A stretch of 64,000 bases of DNA from Myxococcales bacterium (GCA_003598065.1 QZKR01000028.1:62001-126000), one strand, 5' to 3'. Counted from the stretch's first letter, positions 1 to 9,588 are shown. Notes: generated by a model from the letters alone, not told the origin. Translations and numbers: made by a program.

Positions 1-914
1 TTCTGCGGGTTGCGATCGAGGACCATTCGGCCGAAGGGCTGGAGCGGGAAATCCTTGTGCGGCCAGACCTTGGTGATGTCGAAGGGTTCGAAACGGTAGC
101 TCTTCGCCTGTTCCGGCGTCATGATCTGCGCGTAAACCTTCCACGCCGGGGCATCCCCCTTGGCGATGCTTTGGAACAGGTCGCGGGTGGCGTGGTCCGG
201 GTCTTCGCCGGCGAGCTTCGTCGCCTCTTCGCGGGTCAGGCTTTTGACGCCCTGCTCGGTCTTGAAGTGGATCTTCACCCACCAGTACTCGCCCTTGGCG
301 TTGTACCACATGAAGGCGTGCCCGCTGAAGCCGTTCATGTGGCGGTAGCTGAACGGCGTGCCGCGATCCGAGAAGAGAACCGTGACCTGGTGGATCGATT
401 CCGGAGTCAAGGACAGAAAATCCCAGACCATGTCCGGGTCCTTCAAGTTGCTGGCCGGGAGGCGTTTCTGCGTGTGGATGAAGTCCGGGAATTTCATCGC
501 GTCGCGAATGAAGAAGACCGGCGTGTTGTTGCCGACGAAGTCGTAATTGCCTTCCTCGGTGTAGAACTTCACAGCGAAGCCGCGCGGATCGCGCTCGGAG
601 TCGGCGGAGCCTTTTTCGCCGCCGACGGTGGAGAAGCGCGCGAACACCTCCGTGCGCTTGCCGACCTGGGAAAGGAATCTGGCGCGGGTGTACGTGGAAA
701 GGTCGTGCGTGACCTCGAAGGTCCCGTAAGCCCCGGCCCCCTTGGCATGCACGACGCGTTCGGGGATGCGTTCGCGATCGAAATGGGCCAGCTTGTCCAG
801 GAGGTGTATATCTTGGATGAGCGTCGGCCCCTTGTCGCCGGCGGTCAACGAATGCAGATCGTTGTCCACCGGCATTCCGGCGCTAGTGGTCAGGGTGTTC
901 TTGTCCTTGGCCAT
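1..914 (-). CDS. kat: catalase (monofunctional heme), 3' end beyond window
   Basis: Heme catalase decomposing hydrogen peroxide in the cytoplasm. Reading leftward from ATG 914, the protein begins [13 protein letters not shown] and runs through family-typical blocks: a HAKGAGAYG-type segment holding the distal active-site histidine, [20 protein letters not shown], and [13 protein letters not shown] with the conserved asparagine. It stays open to base 1, so the C-terminal part, including the proximal tyrosine, is missing. The start is supported by a GGAGA ribosome binding site 5-10 bases upstream. It lies 18 bp after the perR stop on the same strand, so the two are probably co-transcribed and controlled by peroxide through PerR. 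The family call is secure; small- or large-subunit clade cannot be decided from the fragment. Confidence 0.95.
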   Translation of the reverse strand, partial: MAKDKNTLTTSAGMPVDNDLHSLTAGDKGPTLIQDIHLLDKLAHFDRERIPERVVHAKGAGAYGTFEVTHDLSTYTRARFLSQVGKRTEVFARFSTVGGEKGSADSERDPRGFAVKFYTEEGNYDFVGNNTPVFFIRDAMKFPDFIHTQKRLPASNLKDPDMVWDFLSLTPESIHQVTVLFSDRGTPFSYRHMNGFSGHAFMWYNAKGEYWWVKIHFKTEQGVKSLTREEATKLAGEDPDHATRDLFQSIAKGDAPAWKVYAQIMTPEQAKSYRFEPFDITKVWPHKDFPLQPFGRMVLDRNPQ

Positions 915-932
915 AACCGTTCTCCTTTCCAG

Positions 933-1412
933 TTACTTTGTTTTACGGCTAGTTCGGTTGCGTTCCTTCCGTTGCGCGCATCGCGAACACAAGCCCCGCA
1001 GCTCGACGTGCGCCGTCCGCACGAAGCCCATCGCCGCAACGTCTTTCGGCGGCGGCAAGGCATCGAACGCCGGATGATGGAAATCGCGGGCCAGACCGCA
1101 CTCCGTACACACGAAATGATGATGAGGGCTCATGTTCGCATCGAACCGCACCCGTTCCCGAGACAACCCCACGGCGCTGATCAGGCCGAGATCGACGAGC
1201 AGCCAGAGGGTGCGGTACACCGTGTCGAGCGAGACCGTTGGGAGGCGCTTGCGGACGCCGCGATGGATCGCCTCCGCGTCGGGGTGCTCGCCGCTTTTCG
1301 CCACTTCGCGGAAAATCTCCAGGCGCTGCATCGTCAGTTTCACGCGTGCGCTCCGGCACGTTTCCGTGAAGCGCTCGATCCTCCGACGAACTTCCTCCCG
1401 CTCCGTTTCCAT
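933..1412 (-). CDS. perR: Fur-family peroxide-responsive repressor (PerR type)
   Basis: A 159-residue Fur-superfamily metalloregulator with an N-terminal winged helix and a C-terminal metal and dimerisation domain. All five regulatory-site ligands of Bacillus PerR have counterparts: His43 (GEHPDAE), Asp91 (RFDAN), His97 and His99 (HHHFVC), and Asp110 (DFHHPAFD). The structural zinc site is complete as CTEC (102, 105) and CSRC (142, 145). In PerR, iron-bound histidines are oxidised by peroxide and repression is lost. The catalase gene follows 18 bp downstream, which fits PerR rather than an iron-uptake Fur. The start at 1412 is just downstream of a PerR/Fur-type box, implying autoregulation. 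Assignment as PerR rather than another Fur paralogue is inference from these residues and the neighbour. Confidence 0.9.
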   Translation of the reverse strand: METEREEVRRRIERFTETCRSARVKLTMQRLEIFREVAKSGEHPDAEAIHRGVRKRLPTVSLDTVYRTLWLLVDLGLISAVGLSRERVRFDANMSPHHHFVCTECGLARDFHHPAFDALPPPKDVAAMGFVRTAHVELRGLCSRCAQRKERNRTSRKTK

Positions 1413-1427
1413 TAAATGATTCCTAAG

Positions 1428-1442
1428 TAGTAATCATTACTA
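1428..1442. promoter_or_regulatory. PerR/Fur-type operator (7-1-7 inverted repeat)
   Basis: TAGTAATCATTACTA is a perfect 7-1-7 inverted repeat, the architecture of PerR boxes (consensus TTATAAT-N-ATTATAA). It lies 16 bp before the perR start. A TTGACA hexamer on the minus strand at 1472-1477 is a good -35, but only a T-run (1448-1454) sits at -10 spacing. The box would therefore cover the start of transcription of perR-catalase, consistent with repression. Confidence 0.8.
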
Positions 1443-1609
1443 AATAGGAAAAAACCATTAATTGAGTTGGATGTCAAGTCCTTTTTGAATCCGTAAAACT
1501 CTGCTGCGGAAAAATCTCGCTTCTCAAGGCGGTCGGAATGCCGCCTCGCGCCGAGTTCAGCGCCCGAAAGGGCCGTCAATATCAAAAGATTCGGGGCTTT
1601 TCGAATTTC

Positions 1610-1637
1610 TTGACCACGCCGAAGGGAAGGTTATACT
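1610..1637 (+). promoter_or_regulatory. sigma70-like promoter for the 1756 gene
   Basis: TTGACC at 1610-1615 and TATACT at 1632-1637 are separated by 16 bp. Predicted transcription start is near 1644, leaving a leader of about 110 nt before the ATG at 1756. Apart from this and the PerR box, nothing further was recognised between 1413 and 1755. Confidence 0.55.
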
Positions 1638-1755
1638 TGCATGAACTTTTGGATCGCATTAAGATTAATCGACCGCCACGGCATCGGACCTTCTCTTGCG
1701 TCGATCCAAGAGCATGACGCCATTTCAATCAACTCGGTGAAGGAGCAGTCAGACC

Positions 1756-3396
1756 ATGTCGCACAGGGTGTCATTCCATGTATTAGTCGCATTGCTGCTG
1801 TCGTTCGGAGCGGCGGCGCTGCCCGCGCCCGCCTTCGCTCAAAGCCAGATCGCCGTGGTGCAGGATTTGTACAACAACGTTCTGCAATTCCCTAAAAGCG
1901 GCGCGCCGACGATGATGAACGCCGCCAAGGGATTTTACGCCTCGGGCAATCCGGACGATTTCGATTTCCTGTTCGTTTTCCTGCAGGGACAAGGGACGTT
2001 CAATGACGAGGGGTATCTGCCTAGCGCCTACCCGATCCAGAAAGCCCCGGCGGGAACCGGCGCGCCCAATCCGGCGAATAGCCCCGCCGATTACGGTTCG
2101 GGGGGAAAGCTCAAGCTCGTCGGCGACATGTACCTGATCGCCAATTACACCTCCGAACCGAACGACAAGTACAACTACCTCGTCACGTTCCCTGCGTCGA
2201 TCCCCAGCCCGTTTTCCCAGGTGGGAATGGTCGCCCGGGCGATGATGCGTTACTGGGGCGCTTATCTCAAGCTCCCCGGCGGCAACGCCAACGGCCTGAT
2301 CGGCGGCAACGGCTTCTGGTCGTTCTTCCTCAACACCGGCAGCACGGCCGGCGTGTCGGTCTTGGGCGGCCATTACTTCAAAAAGCTCGGCGTCGAAGAT
2401 TTCAACATGTACAGTCCCACGCGCATTCTCTCCCAGCTTGACCTCTATCTGATGGGCGTGCTGCCGGCCGACGAGGTCGAAGACACCTTCTATCTCATCA
2501 ACGTCGAAATGGACCCGCCGCACCAGCCCAGCGATTTTCCCGACGGGGAAGGCGGTTACGTCGCGGACGGCACCAAAGTTCCGGTGACGATCGAGGAAAT
2601 CGTTCAGGCCAACGGCGCGCGGGCGGCGGCTTCGCAGACGGAGTTCCGTTGCGCCTTCGTGCTGGTCATCCCCGCCAACACTGACCCGCAGCCGACCGAT
2701 CTCTCCAAACTGGAAGCCCTGCGCCGCCGCATCCAGTCCTGGGTGAACGAGCAGACCGACAACGAGATTTCGTTGGACTGCCGGCTCGATCAGACGCCGC
2801 CGGACGGCGACGGAACGGATGGCGACGTCCCGGGCTGCGCCCCGGGCGAACGCCGCTGCAACGGCAAATGGGTTGAAGAATGCGACGCCAACAACAACTG
2901 GGACTTTTTGCAGGATTGCGGCGAGTTGCTGTGCATCGAGGACGAATGCGTCGATCCGACGCAGGTGGACGGCGACGACGCCGGTCCGGACTGTCTGCCC
3001 GGACAGACGCGTTGCGATGATGACGTCGTGCAGCGCTGCGACAACGAGATGTGGGTGGATTTCCAGAATTGCGTTCCCCTTGATCGTGTTTGCCAGAACT
3101 CGCAGTGTGTCGATGCGCCGATCGGCGACGGCGATACGCCGGCGGACGGCGACGAAACGGTGGACGGCGACGGGCCGGCCGCAGAGTGTCTGACCGCCGA
3201 CGACTGCCCGGCGAACAATCGCTGCGGCAGCGGCCAGTGCATTCCCTGTCCGGTAGGGACGACCTTGCAGGGCAACGTGTGTTTCGAGGGCCAGCAAGAG
3301 GAAAACGGCGGCGGCGGCTGTCAGGCGGCGGGCGCGTTTTCCGGTGCGCTGTTCCTGCTGGCCGCGCTGGGGTTCGCCATCCGGCGGCGGCGCTGA
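1756..3396 (+). CDS. secreted Cys-rich protein with MYXO-CTERM-like C-terminus
   Basis: Unrecognised 546-residue exported protein. Residues 1-29 form a Sec signal peptide ending PAPAFAQ. The main body has no recognised enzyme motif, although a LDLYLMGVLPADE segment near 235 resembles blocks I associate with secreted peptidase-like proteins. From about 350 there are two similar Cys-rich modules (each with RC, a V-x2-C and a Trp or Phe block) separated by Asp-Gly-Asp spacers. A third Cys block precedes GGGGC, a hydrophobic helix and RRRR at the extreme C-terminus. That Cys, helix and Arg-cluster order resembles MYXO-CTERM or SYNERG-CTERM sorting tails, suggesting surface anchoring. Start supported by AGGAG about ten bases upstream. 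Function unknown. Confidence 0.8.
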   Translation: MSHRVSFHVLVALLLSFGAAALPAPAFAQSQIAVVQDLYNNVLQFPKSGAPTMMNAAKGFYASGNPDDFDFLFVFLQGQGTFNDEGYLPSAYPIQKAPAGTGAPNPANSPADYGSGGKLKLVGDMYLIANYTSEPNDKYNYLVTFPASIPSPFSQVGMVARAMMRYWGAYLKLPGGNANGLIGGNGFWSFFLNTGSTAGVSVLGGHYFKKLGVEDFNMYSPTRILSQLDLYLMGVLPADEVEDTFYLINVEMDPPHQPSDFPDGEGGYVADGTKVPVTIEEIVQANGARAAASQTEFRCAFVLVIPANTDPQPTDLSKLEALRRRIQSWVNEQTDNEISLDCRLDQTPPDGDGTDGDVPGCAPGERRCNGKWVEECDANNNWDFLQDCGELLCIEDECVDPTQVDGDDAGPDCLPGQTRCDDDVVQRCDNEMWVDFQNCVPLDRVCQNSQCVDAPIGDGDTPADGDETVDGDGPAAECLTADDCPANNRCGSGQCIPCPVGTTLQGNVCFEGQQEENGGGGCQAAGAFSGALFLLAALGFAIRRRR

Positions 3397-3417
3397 AGCC
3401 GACCGTTCGGGAAAATG

Positions 3418-3447
3418 AAAAAGGCGGGCTCGATGCCCGCCTTTTTT
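3418..3447. terminator. bidirectional intrinsic terminator
   Basis: Stem GGCGGGC (3423-3429) and GCCCGCC (3435-3441) with loop TCGAT, five A before and six T after. It lies between the convergent 1756 gene and rpmA and can serve both. Confidence 0.9.
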
Positions 3448-3465
3448 GTCTTTTTCGTATTCGAA

Positions 3466-3735
3466 TCAGGTGGCGACGGCGAGGCGTTCGGTGAGGATGC
3501 TGACCCGCTTTTTGCCCCGGACCGTCTCGTACTTCACGTAGCCGTCGATCTTGGCGTAAACGGTGTAATCCTTGCCGAGGCCGACGTTGCGCCCGGGATG
3601 GATCTTCGTGCCGAGCTGGCGGACGAGGATGCTGCCGCCGGTGACGAACTCCCCGTCGTAAACCTTGATGCCGCGCCGCTGACCCTGGCTGTCGCGTCCG
3701 TTGCGCGCGCTGCCGCCGGCTTTCTTGTGCGCCAT
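3466..3735 (-). CDS. rpmA: 50S ribosomal protein L27
   Basis: An 89-residue L27 with the typical N-terminus [16 protein letters not shown], which reaches toward the peptidyl-transferase centre in the large subunit. Length is normal and there is no cleavable N-terminal extension of the Firmicutes kind. A strong GGAGAG site precedes the ATG. It follows rplU by 14 bp in the standard bacterial rplU-rpmA order, so both are transcribed from the promoter at 4107-4135. Confidence 0.98.
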   Translation of the reverse strand: MAHKKAGGSARNGRDSQGQRRGIKVYDGEFVTGGSILVRQLGTKIHPGRNVGLGKDYTVYAKIDGYVKYETVRGKKRVSILTERLAVAT

Positions 3736-3749
3736 GACGCTCTCCTTTC

Positions 3750-4061
3750 CTAGGCTTTGATCGCGGTGATTTTCAAGTCGGTGTAACGCTGGCGGTGGCC
3801 CGTCTTTTTTTCGTAGCCTTTGCGCCGTTTCTTGTGGAACACGGCGATCTTCTCGCCGAGCGCCTGGCGCACGATCTGGGCGTCCACCACGGCGTTTTCA
3901 AGGTAGGGCCGGCCCACTTTCGGCCCTTCGGCCGTATTCACCAGCAGCACCTTGTCCAGCTTGACGCTCTGGCCTTCGTCGCCCGCCAGTTTCTCCACCC
4001 GCACAACGTCGCCTTCCGCGACTTTGTATTGCTTGCCGCCTGTTTTCACCACCGCGTACAT
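3750..4061 (-). CDS. rplU: 50S ribosomal protein L21
   Basis: A 103-residue L21 beginning [14 protein letters not shown], with the conserved C-terminal block [14 protein letters not shown]. It binds 23S rRNA in the large subunit. AAGGAG lies seven bases before the ATG. First gene of a two-gene operon with rpmA. The leader from the predicted transcription start (about 4100) is short, about 40 nt, so there is little room for a structured attenuator. Confidence 0.98.
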   Translation of the reverse strand: MYAVVKTGGKQYKVAEGDVVRVEKLAGDEGQSVKLDKVLLVNTAEGPKVGRPYLENAVVDAQIVRQALGEKIAVFHKKRRKGYEKKTGHRQRYTDLKITAIKA

Positions 4062-4106
4062 CGCTCACTCCTTGCCCTGAATCACTCTCTTTTCACAGGG
4101 CGTCAG

Positions 4107-4135
4107 ATACTAGGCGGACCCTCTTGGGCTGTCAA
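4107..4135 (-). promoter_or_regulatory. near-consensus sigma70 promoter for rplU-rpmA
   Basis: On the minus strand, TTGACA (4130-4135) and TAGTAT (4107-4112) are separated by exactly 17 bp. It is one of the best promoters in the window, as expected for ribosomal protein genes. Confidence 0.85.
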
Positions 4136-4180
4136 GAGTTTTTTTACCCTGTTTTTTGCCCCGAGGGCCCGGATGATGGA

Positions 4181-5557
4181 CTAGAACTCGAACTGGTAGC
4201 CGCCCACGAAAGACAGGCCGCCATGCTCGGCGTTGTCCAATTGCGCATAATCGGACTGGGAAAAAAGGTATCTCGCCTTGATGAACGGTCCGCCGAACCA
4301 CACGTTGAACTGGCAGCCGGCCCAGAGTCCGACCGCGTACGTGTTTTTCGATTGTTTGGCATCGAGCGTCGTGTGCGGAACCGTGGTGGCAACACTTTTG
4401 TACGTGAGCCTCGTCCAGGCGAATCCCGCTCCCACGCCCACGAACGGCCGGACGACGCCGGACGTCAGGATGAAATAATCGAACTCCGCCAGGATCGGCA
4501 GCGACAGCAGTTCAATGCTCACGTCGGCGGGATCAGCGCCGCCGATGCTTTGCGAGTAGCTGTATTGCGAGTAGTCGAATCCCAGGCCGAGACGGAAATT
4601 CTCGTCGAGCACCGGGAGGATGTATTTCACGGCCAGGCCGGCCGTAAACATCGGATGCGTCTCGACGCTGCTCGAACCGCCATCGACGCTCAACTGCTGG
4701 ATCGCCAGATTCAGACCGAGACGCGGCTCGATCATTACGTAATGCGTCGTCGGTCCCGCCGCCGCCTCCGCCGGCGCGGCCACGCCGGCCGCTTCTCCTT
4801 CGGAAGAGGGAATTTCCGCCACGGGTTGCGGCGTGGGCGTCGCGACCGGCGGCTCCGGTTTGGGCGGGACCGGCGCTGTGGGCTGAACCAACGGCGGTGT
4901 GGCCGGCTGGGCCGGAGGCGTGGGTTGAACCAGCGGCGGAGGCGCGGGCTGCACCGGAGCGGGCGCTGCCGCCGGCGCCGGCGCCGGCGCGGGAGCCGGC
5001 GCAGGAAGCGGTGCGATAAGCGGCACCAGCGGCACGAGCGGAATCAGCTCCGGCTCTTCTTCTTTCGGCTTCGCTTTTTCGAATACGACGCCGGCCGCGC
5101 CGCCCAAGGGGGCGTCCGGCGAAATCATCACGCCGATGGTCCAGGTTTCCGCCGGCACCTCGATGTCCCATGGTTTGGCTTTGCCGGGAAATACGGTCTT
5201 CGTTTCCTCATACAGGAGCCCCGGAGCTTCCACGGCCGATTGCTTCACCGTTTCCAGGAGGACGCCGTTTTTCAGAATGGAGAACGTCGCTTCGCGCCCC
5301 GCGGCGTCCATGTCGCTGGGCGCGTAACTTTTGATGAGCGAAAGCGTCAGCTTGCCCGGCCCTTTCACTTCCAGCTGCAACGGCATCAGCGGTTTGACGG
5401 AAAAAACTTCCGTGCGCTCGTTGCCGAACAGAGTGTGCATTTTTTCGTGCTGCCCGAGCGGCTTTACGACGTTCTCGCCTTGTTCGGCGAAAGCAGGTGT
5501 GGCCGCGAAAACATAGCCCGCGAAAATGATCGCCCACACGCCCATCCATGCTTTCAT
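4181..5557 (-). CDS. outer-membrane beta-barrel protein with Pro/Ala-rich linker
   Basis: Unnamed 458-residue envelope protein. Residues 1-24 are a signal peptide (cleavage after PAFA). Residues about 25-165 form a globular N-terminal domain. A proline/alanine/glutamine-rich stretch of about 100 residues (repeated PAPAPAP and PPLVQPTPP) is a rigid spacer, possibly spanning the periplasm. The last 180 residues have alternating hydrophobic and aromatic strands (IEPRLGLNLA, GVGAGFAWTRL, GGYQFEF) and a terminal phenylalanine, typical of small OmpA/OmpX-like barrels assembled by BamA. ATG 5557 is chosen because GGAGGAT precedes it and the signal peptide starts there; an in-frame ATG at 5893 would add 112 non-exported residues. 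Substrate unknown. Confidence 0.8.
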   Translation of the reverse strand: MKAWMGVWAIIFAGYVFAATPAFAEQGENVVKPLGQHEKMHTLFGNERTEVFSVKPLMPLQLEVKGPGKLTLSLIKSYAPSDMDAAGREATFSILKNGVLLETVKQSAVEAPGLLYEETKTVFPGKAKPWDIEVPAETWTIGVMISPDAPLGGAAGVVFEKAKPKEEEPELIPLVPLVPLIAPLPAPAPAPAPAPAAAPAPVQPAPPPLVQPTPPAQPATPPLVQPTAPVPPKPEPPVATPTPQPVAEIPSSEGEAAGVAAPAEAAAGPTTHYVMIEPRLGLNLAIQQLSVDGGSSSVETHPMFTAGLAVKYILPVLDENFRLGLGFDYSQYSYSQSIGGADPADVSIELLSLPILAEFDYFILTSGVVRPFVGVGAGFAWTRLTYKSVATTVPHTTLDAKQSKNTYAVGLWAGCQFNVWFGGPFIKARYLFSQSDYAQLDNAEHGGLSFVGGYQFEF

Positions 5558-5931
5558 CCCAGATCCTCCCCGTGGCAGGATTAAAATTTCTCTGAATTTT
5601 CTGTAAGATAACCGGCGGGGCGTCTTGGACTCCCGCCTCGAAAGCGCGCTTATCTTAGCCAGCGCTTCCAGCAGCGTCAAGAAAAAAGCCAGGATGTGAG
5701 CCCTCAATAAACTCTCTCGAAATGCTTGCAATTCGCCCGAGTTGATGTAGCCTAGCGTCAATTTGGCGTGCGGGTCCAGAACGAGGAATTCGGACGCCAG
5801 ACGCGGGGTGTTTGTACAATCGAGTAAAAAATTGCGGGGCGATTGCATCCTTTGGTATAGTCTGTCCTTAAGCAGAAACATGACTGTCCGCACGCGCAGT
5901 AAAAGGCATCTTCATCAGACGAGGTAGACGC
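5558..5931. other. divergent intergenic region (barrel protein / TPR protein)
   Basis: A 374-bp region between oppositely oriented genes. A plausible plus-strand promoter is marked separately at 5832-5861. I did not find a convincing minus-strand promoter and saw no RNA gene or repeat. Confidence 0.6.
5832..5861 (+). promoter_or_regulatory. possible promoter for the TPR gene
   Basis: TTGCGG at 5832-5837 and TATAGT at 5856-5861, spacing 18 bp, would start transcription near 5868, about 65 nt upstream of the ATG at 5932. Confidence 0.4.
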
Positions 5932-8900
5932 ATGAAGGTCTCGTGCGACAAATGCGGGGCGAAGTTCAAGATCGATGACGGCAAAATCCCGGCGCAGGGC
6001 CTTTCCATGAAGTGCCCGAAGTGTCAGGCGCCGCTGCTGGTCACCCTGGCCGGCGGAGCGGCGGCGGCTCCTGAGGCAAGCGCGACGGGGGGATCGTTCG
6101 AGGAGGACTTTTCCGCCGACCCCTCGACAGCTTCGGATTCTGCGCCGCCCGCCGGTCCTGGCGGCCCGTCCAAAACCGACGAGTTCGCCTTCGGCCAGGT
6201 TGGCGAAGACGGCCCGCCCGACGATTTTTTTGCCGATCTCGGCGGCTTGGAGGAGCCTTCTCCCGAGGCCGCTTCGTCGGAAGGGAAGGCCGAGGAGCCG
6301 GACGATTTCGCTTTCGACGAGGCGTTGTCCGATCTGGACGCCGACCTGAAGCTCGATGCGCAGGACACCCTGCCGCCTACGCCAAAGCCGGGCGGCGGCG
6401 ACATCCCCGATTTCAACGACGACGAGCTGCCGCCTCTGTTTGGGGAAACGACCTCCAAAAAGATTCGGGGCGACGCGCCTCAGCCCGTGGACGACTTCAC
6501 GCTGGACATGCCGTCCCTGCTGGAAAATGCGGCGGCCGAATTGGAAAAGGAACTTTCCGGGGGAAGCGACGGTCTGGATTTTGGATCATCCGCCAAAGTC
6601 AAGCAGGAGCCGACCCCCTTGGATCTCCCCGATCAGGGATTTTCCTTCGACGACATGCTGGCCGGCGACGAACAGGCCGCGCCGCCGTCGGAAGCGACGG
6701 ATGACACGTTGTTCGAACCCAACGCACCGCCGCCCGAAGATCTTGAGGCGCTGCCTCCCCTGGGCGAAGACCGGTTCGGCGGTCCCGACGAACCGGCGGC
6801 TGTTCTCGAAGGGCTTCCGGATTTGACCCAAGGCGAGGGGGCTCTCGAACTTTTTTACGTTCGCCGTAAAAACGGAAAAGAATTCGGTCCCTTCCCCGCC
6901 TCCACCGTGCTGGACATGATTCGCACGGCGAAGCTCCAGGGCAACGAAGACGTCCGGACGTCCGCCGACGACTGGAAGCCGATCGGGGAGGTGGCGATTT
7001 TCGCCGAAGAGATCCAGGCGTCGCCAGGCCGCCAGACGGTTCTCGACACCTTCATGGGCAGCAAGCAAAAAACGGGTCCGGACTTGGAGAGCGAGCGCAA
7101 GCGCATTCTGGAAGAAAGCAAGAAGCGCCGTCGCGCCGGGTCGCTGGACGTCGTTTCGCCGATGAAGCAGGGCCGCTTGCAGTTCGGCAAGCGCACGATT
7201 ATCGCCGCCGCCGTGCTTGGCGTGCTGTTGCTCGTGGTCGGCTATTTCCAATTCATCGAGGAAGTGAGCATCATCGATATCCTTACCGGGCAGAGCATCG
7301 CCGAGAAACCTTTCGAGGAGCAACTCAAGTCGCGTTATCGCAAAAGTTACGACGAAGCCCAGGAGGAAATGGCGCGCGACAACTTCCAGGGATTCACCAA
7401 CGCCCGCAACATCTGTCTGGAAATGCTCAAAGCGCCCGATTTCCGGGGCGTCCAGGCGATCTGGGCGCTTTTGGCCCAGATCGACTATCAGATTCTAAGC
7501 CGCTACACCTCCACGCCGGAGATCCAGAACGAAGCGAAGACGATGCTGGACAACCTCGCGAGCGTGAAGACCGAGGAGCCGGAGGTTCTTTTCGCTTCCG
7601 CGTCTCAGTATCTTTACCAACGGCGTTTCAACGAGGCCAAGGACGTCCTGCTCAAGGTGCTCGTCACCAAGCCGAAAAACGTCAAGGCGCTGCACATGAT
7701 CGCCGAGGCGTATCTCAACCTTCCCGAAAAGGAAGCGGCGGGCAAGTATCTCGAAAAGGTGATCGAGATCGACAAAGCCACCGCGCGAACCTACTACCTC
7801 CAGGGGCTGATGCACAATCTTCTGGGCGCGAACGACAAAGCCAAGGAGAGCTTCGCCAAGGCGCTGGAGAAAGATCCTCAGCACCTCGATTCGCAGATCG
7901 AACTGGCCGGCATTCTCCTGAAGGACCAGGGCGGATTCGACAAGGCGGAACGCGAACTGCAAACCATCCGCAACACCTTCAAAGACAGCATGTCCAAGAA
8001 GCAGCTGGCGCGCGTCCATTATTATGCGGCCCAGATTTACCTGAAGCGCGACGAGCCATACAAAGTCGTCAAGGAACTCACCGCGGCGATCGAGAACGAG
8101 CCGGACAATTACCTCTACAACGAAGTGCTGGGGCAGTTTTACCTGAAGAAACGCGAGCACGACAAAGCCCAGGAACAGTTCGGCAAATGCATCGAAAACA
8201 ACGGCGTCGAGATTCGCTGCCATTTGGATCTGGGCATCGCGCTGCTGCGAATGGGCATGCCCGATCAGGCGCTGTTCAAGCTCGAAGCGGCGAGCAAGGT
8301 GGCGGCCGACAACGCCGAATTGTATTACCTGATGGGCCAGGCCTACGAGAAGCTGTTCAAACCCGACAAGGCCCTGGAGATGTATGAAAAGTCGATCGCG
8401 CTGGACCCGAACGGCGTGGTCTACTATACGAGCGCGGCCATGTCGTATCTGCACCAGGAGAATCTGACGAAGGCCGGCGAATATATCCAGAAGGCGAAGC
8501 TCATCGACGCCAATTCGCCGCTGGTCTACAATTTCCTGGGGCAGATGCATCTCCACCAAGGCGATTTGGCGAAGGCCGAGGAGGAATTCACCCGCGCCAG
8601 CCAGGCCGATCCGAATTTCATCGAGGCGCGGCACATGCTCGCCGAAACGCAGCGCCGCAATCAAAAATACGACGAGGCCGTCGCGCAGTACGAAAAGATT
8701 CTCGACATCGACGAAAAGGACGATCGCGCCTATTTCGGATTGGGGCAGACGTACCACCTGAAAGGCGATCTGGCCAAGGCGGTCTCCGAGTTAGAGAAAG
8801 CGCTTTACCTCAACGGCAAAGACTACACGTACCTTTTCGAAACCGGCCGCGCTTATTACGAGATGGGCGATCTGGAAAAAGCCAGACCGCTGTTCGAGAA

Positions 8901-9588
8901 ATCCGCCTCGCAGGCGCCGTCTTTCCCCCCGCCGGTATTCTACCTCGGCCGGCTGCACATGGATTTGAAGGAATACGACAAATCGGCGGAGTATTTCGAA
9001 CAGGCTTTCAACCTCGACAAAGACAACCCGCAGAACTACTACTACTTCGGCTGGCTGATGGAGAACCAGGAGAAATATCCGGAGGCGATCGAGAACTATG
9101 ATCGGGCGATCGCGCTCAAACCGGACTTCGCCATGGCTTATCTGCGCAAAGGCATCGCCCTGCGGGCTCAAAACAAATTCATTCCCGCCATCCAGATGTT
9201 CAACATGGCGAAAAAGCTCGACCCGAGCGTCAACATGGCGCTGATCGAACTGGGCGATTGCTATTTCGAGATGCGTCGGCACGAACTGGCCATCGCGCGC
9301 TACCAGGAGGCGTTGAAACAGGATCCGGAGAATCCGCAGGCCCATGCCAAGCTGGGCGGCGTTTTTCTGGAACTGGGCCAGCCGAAAAAAGCCGTGCCCT
9401 ATCTGCAGAAGGCGGTGACCCTCGACGCGAACAATCCGCAGGCGCACCTGAATCTTGGTTACGCCTACAAAGCGATCCGGAATAAGTCGGATGCGGTCAA
9501 GGAATTCGAGACTTATCTGGAGCTGAATCCCACCGCGATCGACAAGGACGAAATTGAGGACGAAATCTACTACCTGAAGAATCGCTGA
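5932..9588 (+). CDS. zinc-ribbon, GYF_2-like and TPR-repeat membrane protein
   Basis: A 1218-residue scaffold-type protein. Residues 1-37 form an MJ0042-type zinc ribbon with two CxxC knuckles (CDKC, CPKC). Residues about 40-300 are acidic and low in complexity. About 305-360 is a GYF_2-like domain (FYVRRKNGKEFGPFP). A charged segment follows, then one transmembrane helix near 423-443 (IIAAAVLGVLLLVVGYF). The remaining ~750 residues are consecutive tetratricopeptide repeats. The N-terminus should be cytosolic and the TPR superhelix periplasmic. Zinc-ribbon plus TPR proteins are common in deltaproteobacterial genomes, some linked to motility or secretion; no specific role can be given. ATG 5932 is preceded by GAGGT. 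Monocistronic, ending in a strong hairpin. Confidence 0.9.
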   Translation: MKVSCDKCGAKFKIDDGKIPAQGLSMKCPKCQAPLLVTLAGGAAAAPEASATGGSFEEDFSADPSTASDSAPPAGPGGPSKTDEFAFGQVGEDGPPDDFFADLGGLEEPSPEAASSEGKAEEPDDFAFDEALSDLDADLKLDAQDTLPPTPKPGGGDIPDFNDDELPPLFGETTSKKIRGDAPQPVDDFTLDMPSLLENAAAELEKELSGGSDGLDFGSSAKVKQEPTPLDLPDQGFSFDDMLAGDEQAAPPSEATDDTLFEPNAPPPEDLEALPPLGEDRFGGPDEPAAVLEGLPDLTQGEGALELFYVRRKNGKEFGPFPASTVLDMIRTAKLQGNEDVRTSADDWKPIGEVAIFAEEIQASPGRQTVLDTFMGSKQKTGPDLESERKRILEESKKRRRAGSLDVVSPMKQGRLQFGKRTIIAAAVLGVLLLVVGYFQFIEEVSIIDILTGQSIAEKPFEEQLKSRYRKSYDEAQEEMARDNFQGFTNARNICLEMLKAPDFRGVQAIWALLAQIDYQILSRYTSTPEIQNEAKTMLDNLASVKTEEPEVLFASASQYLYQRRFNEAKDVLLKVLVTKPKNVKALHMIAEAYLNLPEKEAAGKYLEKVIEIDKATARTYYLQGLMHNLLGANDKAKESFAKALEKDPQHLDSQIELAGILLKDQGGFDKAERELQTIRNTFKDSMSKKQLARVHYYAAQIYLKRDEPYKVVKELTAAIENEPDNYLYNEVLGQFYLKKREHDKAQEQFGKCIENNGVEIRCHLDLGIALLRMGMPDQALFKLEAASKVAADNAELYYLMGQAYEKLFKPDKALEMYEKSIALDPNGVVYYTSAAMSYLHQENLTKAGEYIQKAKLIDANSPLVYNFLGQMHLHQGDLAKAEEEFTRASQADPNFIEARHMLAETQRRNQKYDEAVAQYEKILDIDEKDDRAYFGLGQTYHLKGDLAKAVSELEKALYLNGKDYTYLFETGRAYYEMGDLEKARPLFEKSASQAPSFPPPVFYLGRLHMDLKEYDKSAEYFEQAFNLDKDNPQNYYYFGWLMENQEKYPEAIENYDRAIALKPDFAMAYLRKGIALRAQNKFIPAIQMFNMAKKLDPSVNMALIELGDCYFEMRRHELAIARYQEALKQDPENPQAHAKLGGVFLELGQPKKAVPYLQKAVTLDANNPQAHLNLGYAYKAIRNKSDAVKEFETYLELNPTAIDKDEIEDEIYYLKNR

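Noticed and set aside
4121-4147. Terminator-like CTCTTG...CAAGAG followed by seven T on the plus strand
   Set aside because: No plus-strand gene leads into it. Read on the minus strand, the same bases contain the TTGACA of the rplU-rpmA promoter.
5558-5893. N-terminal extension of the outer-membrane barrel gene
   Set aside because: The extension lacks a ribosome binding site and would bury the signal peptide that starts at 5557.
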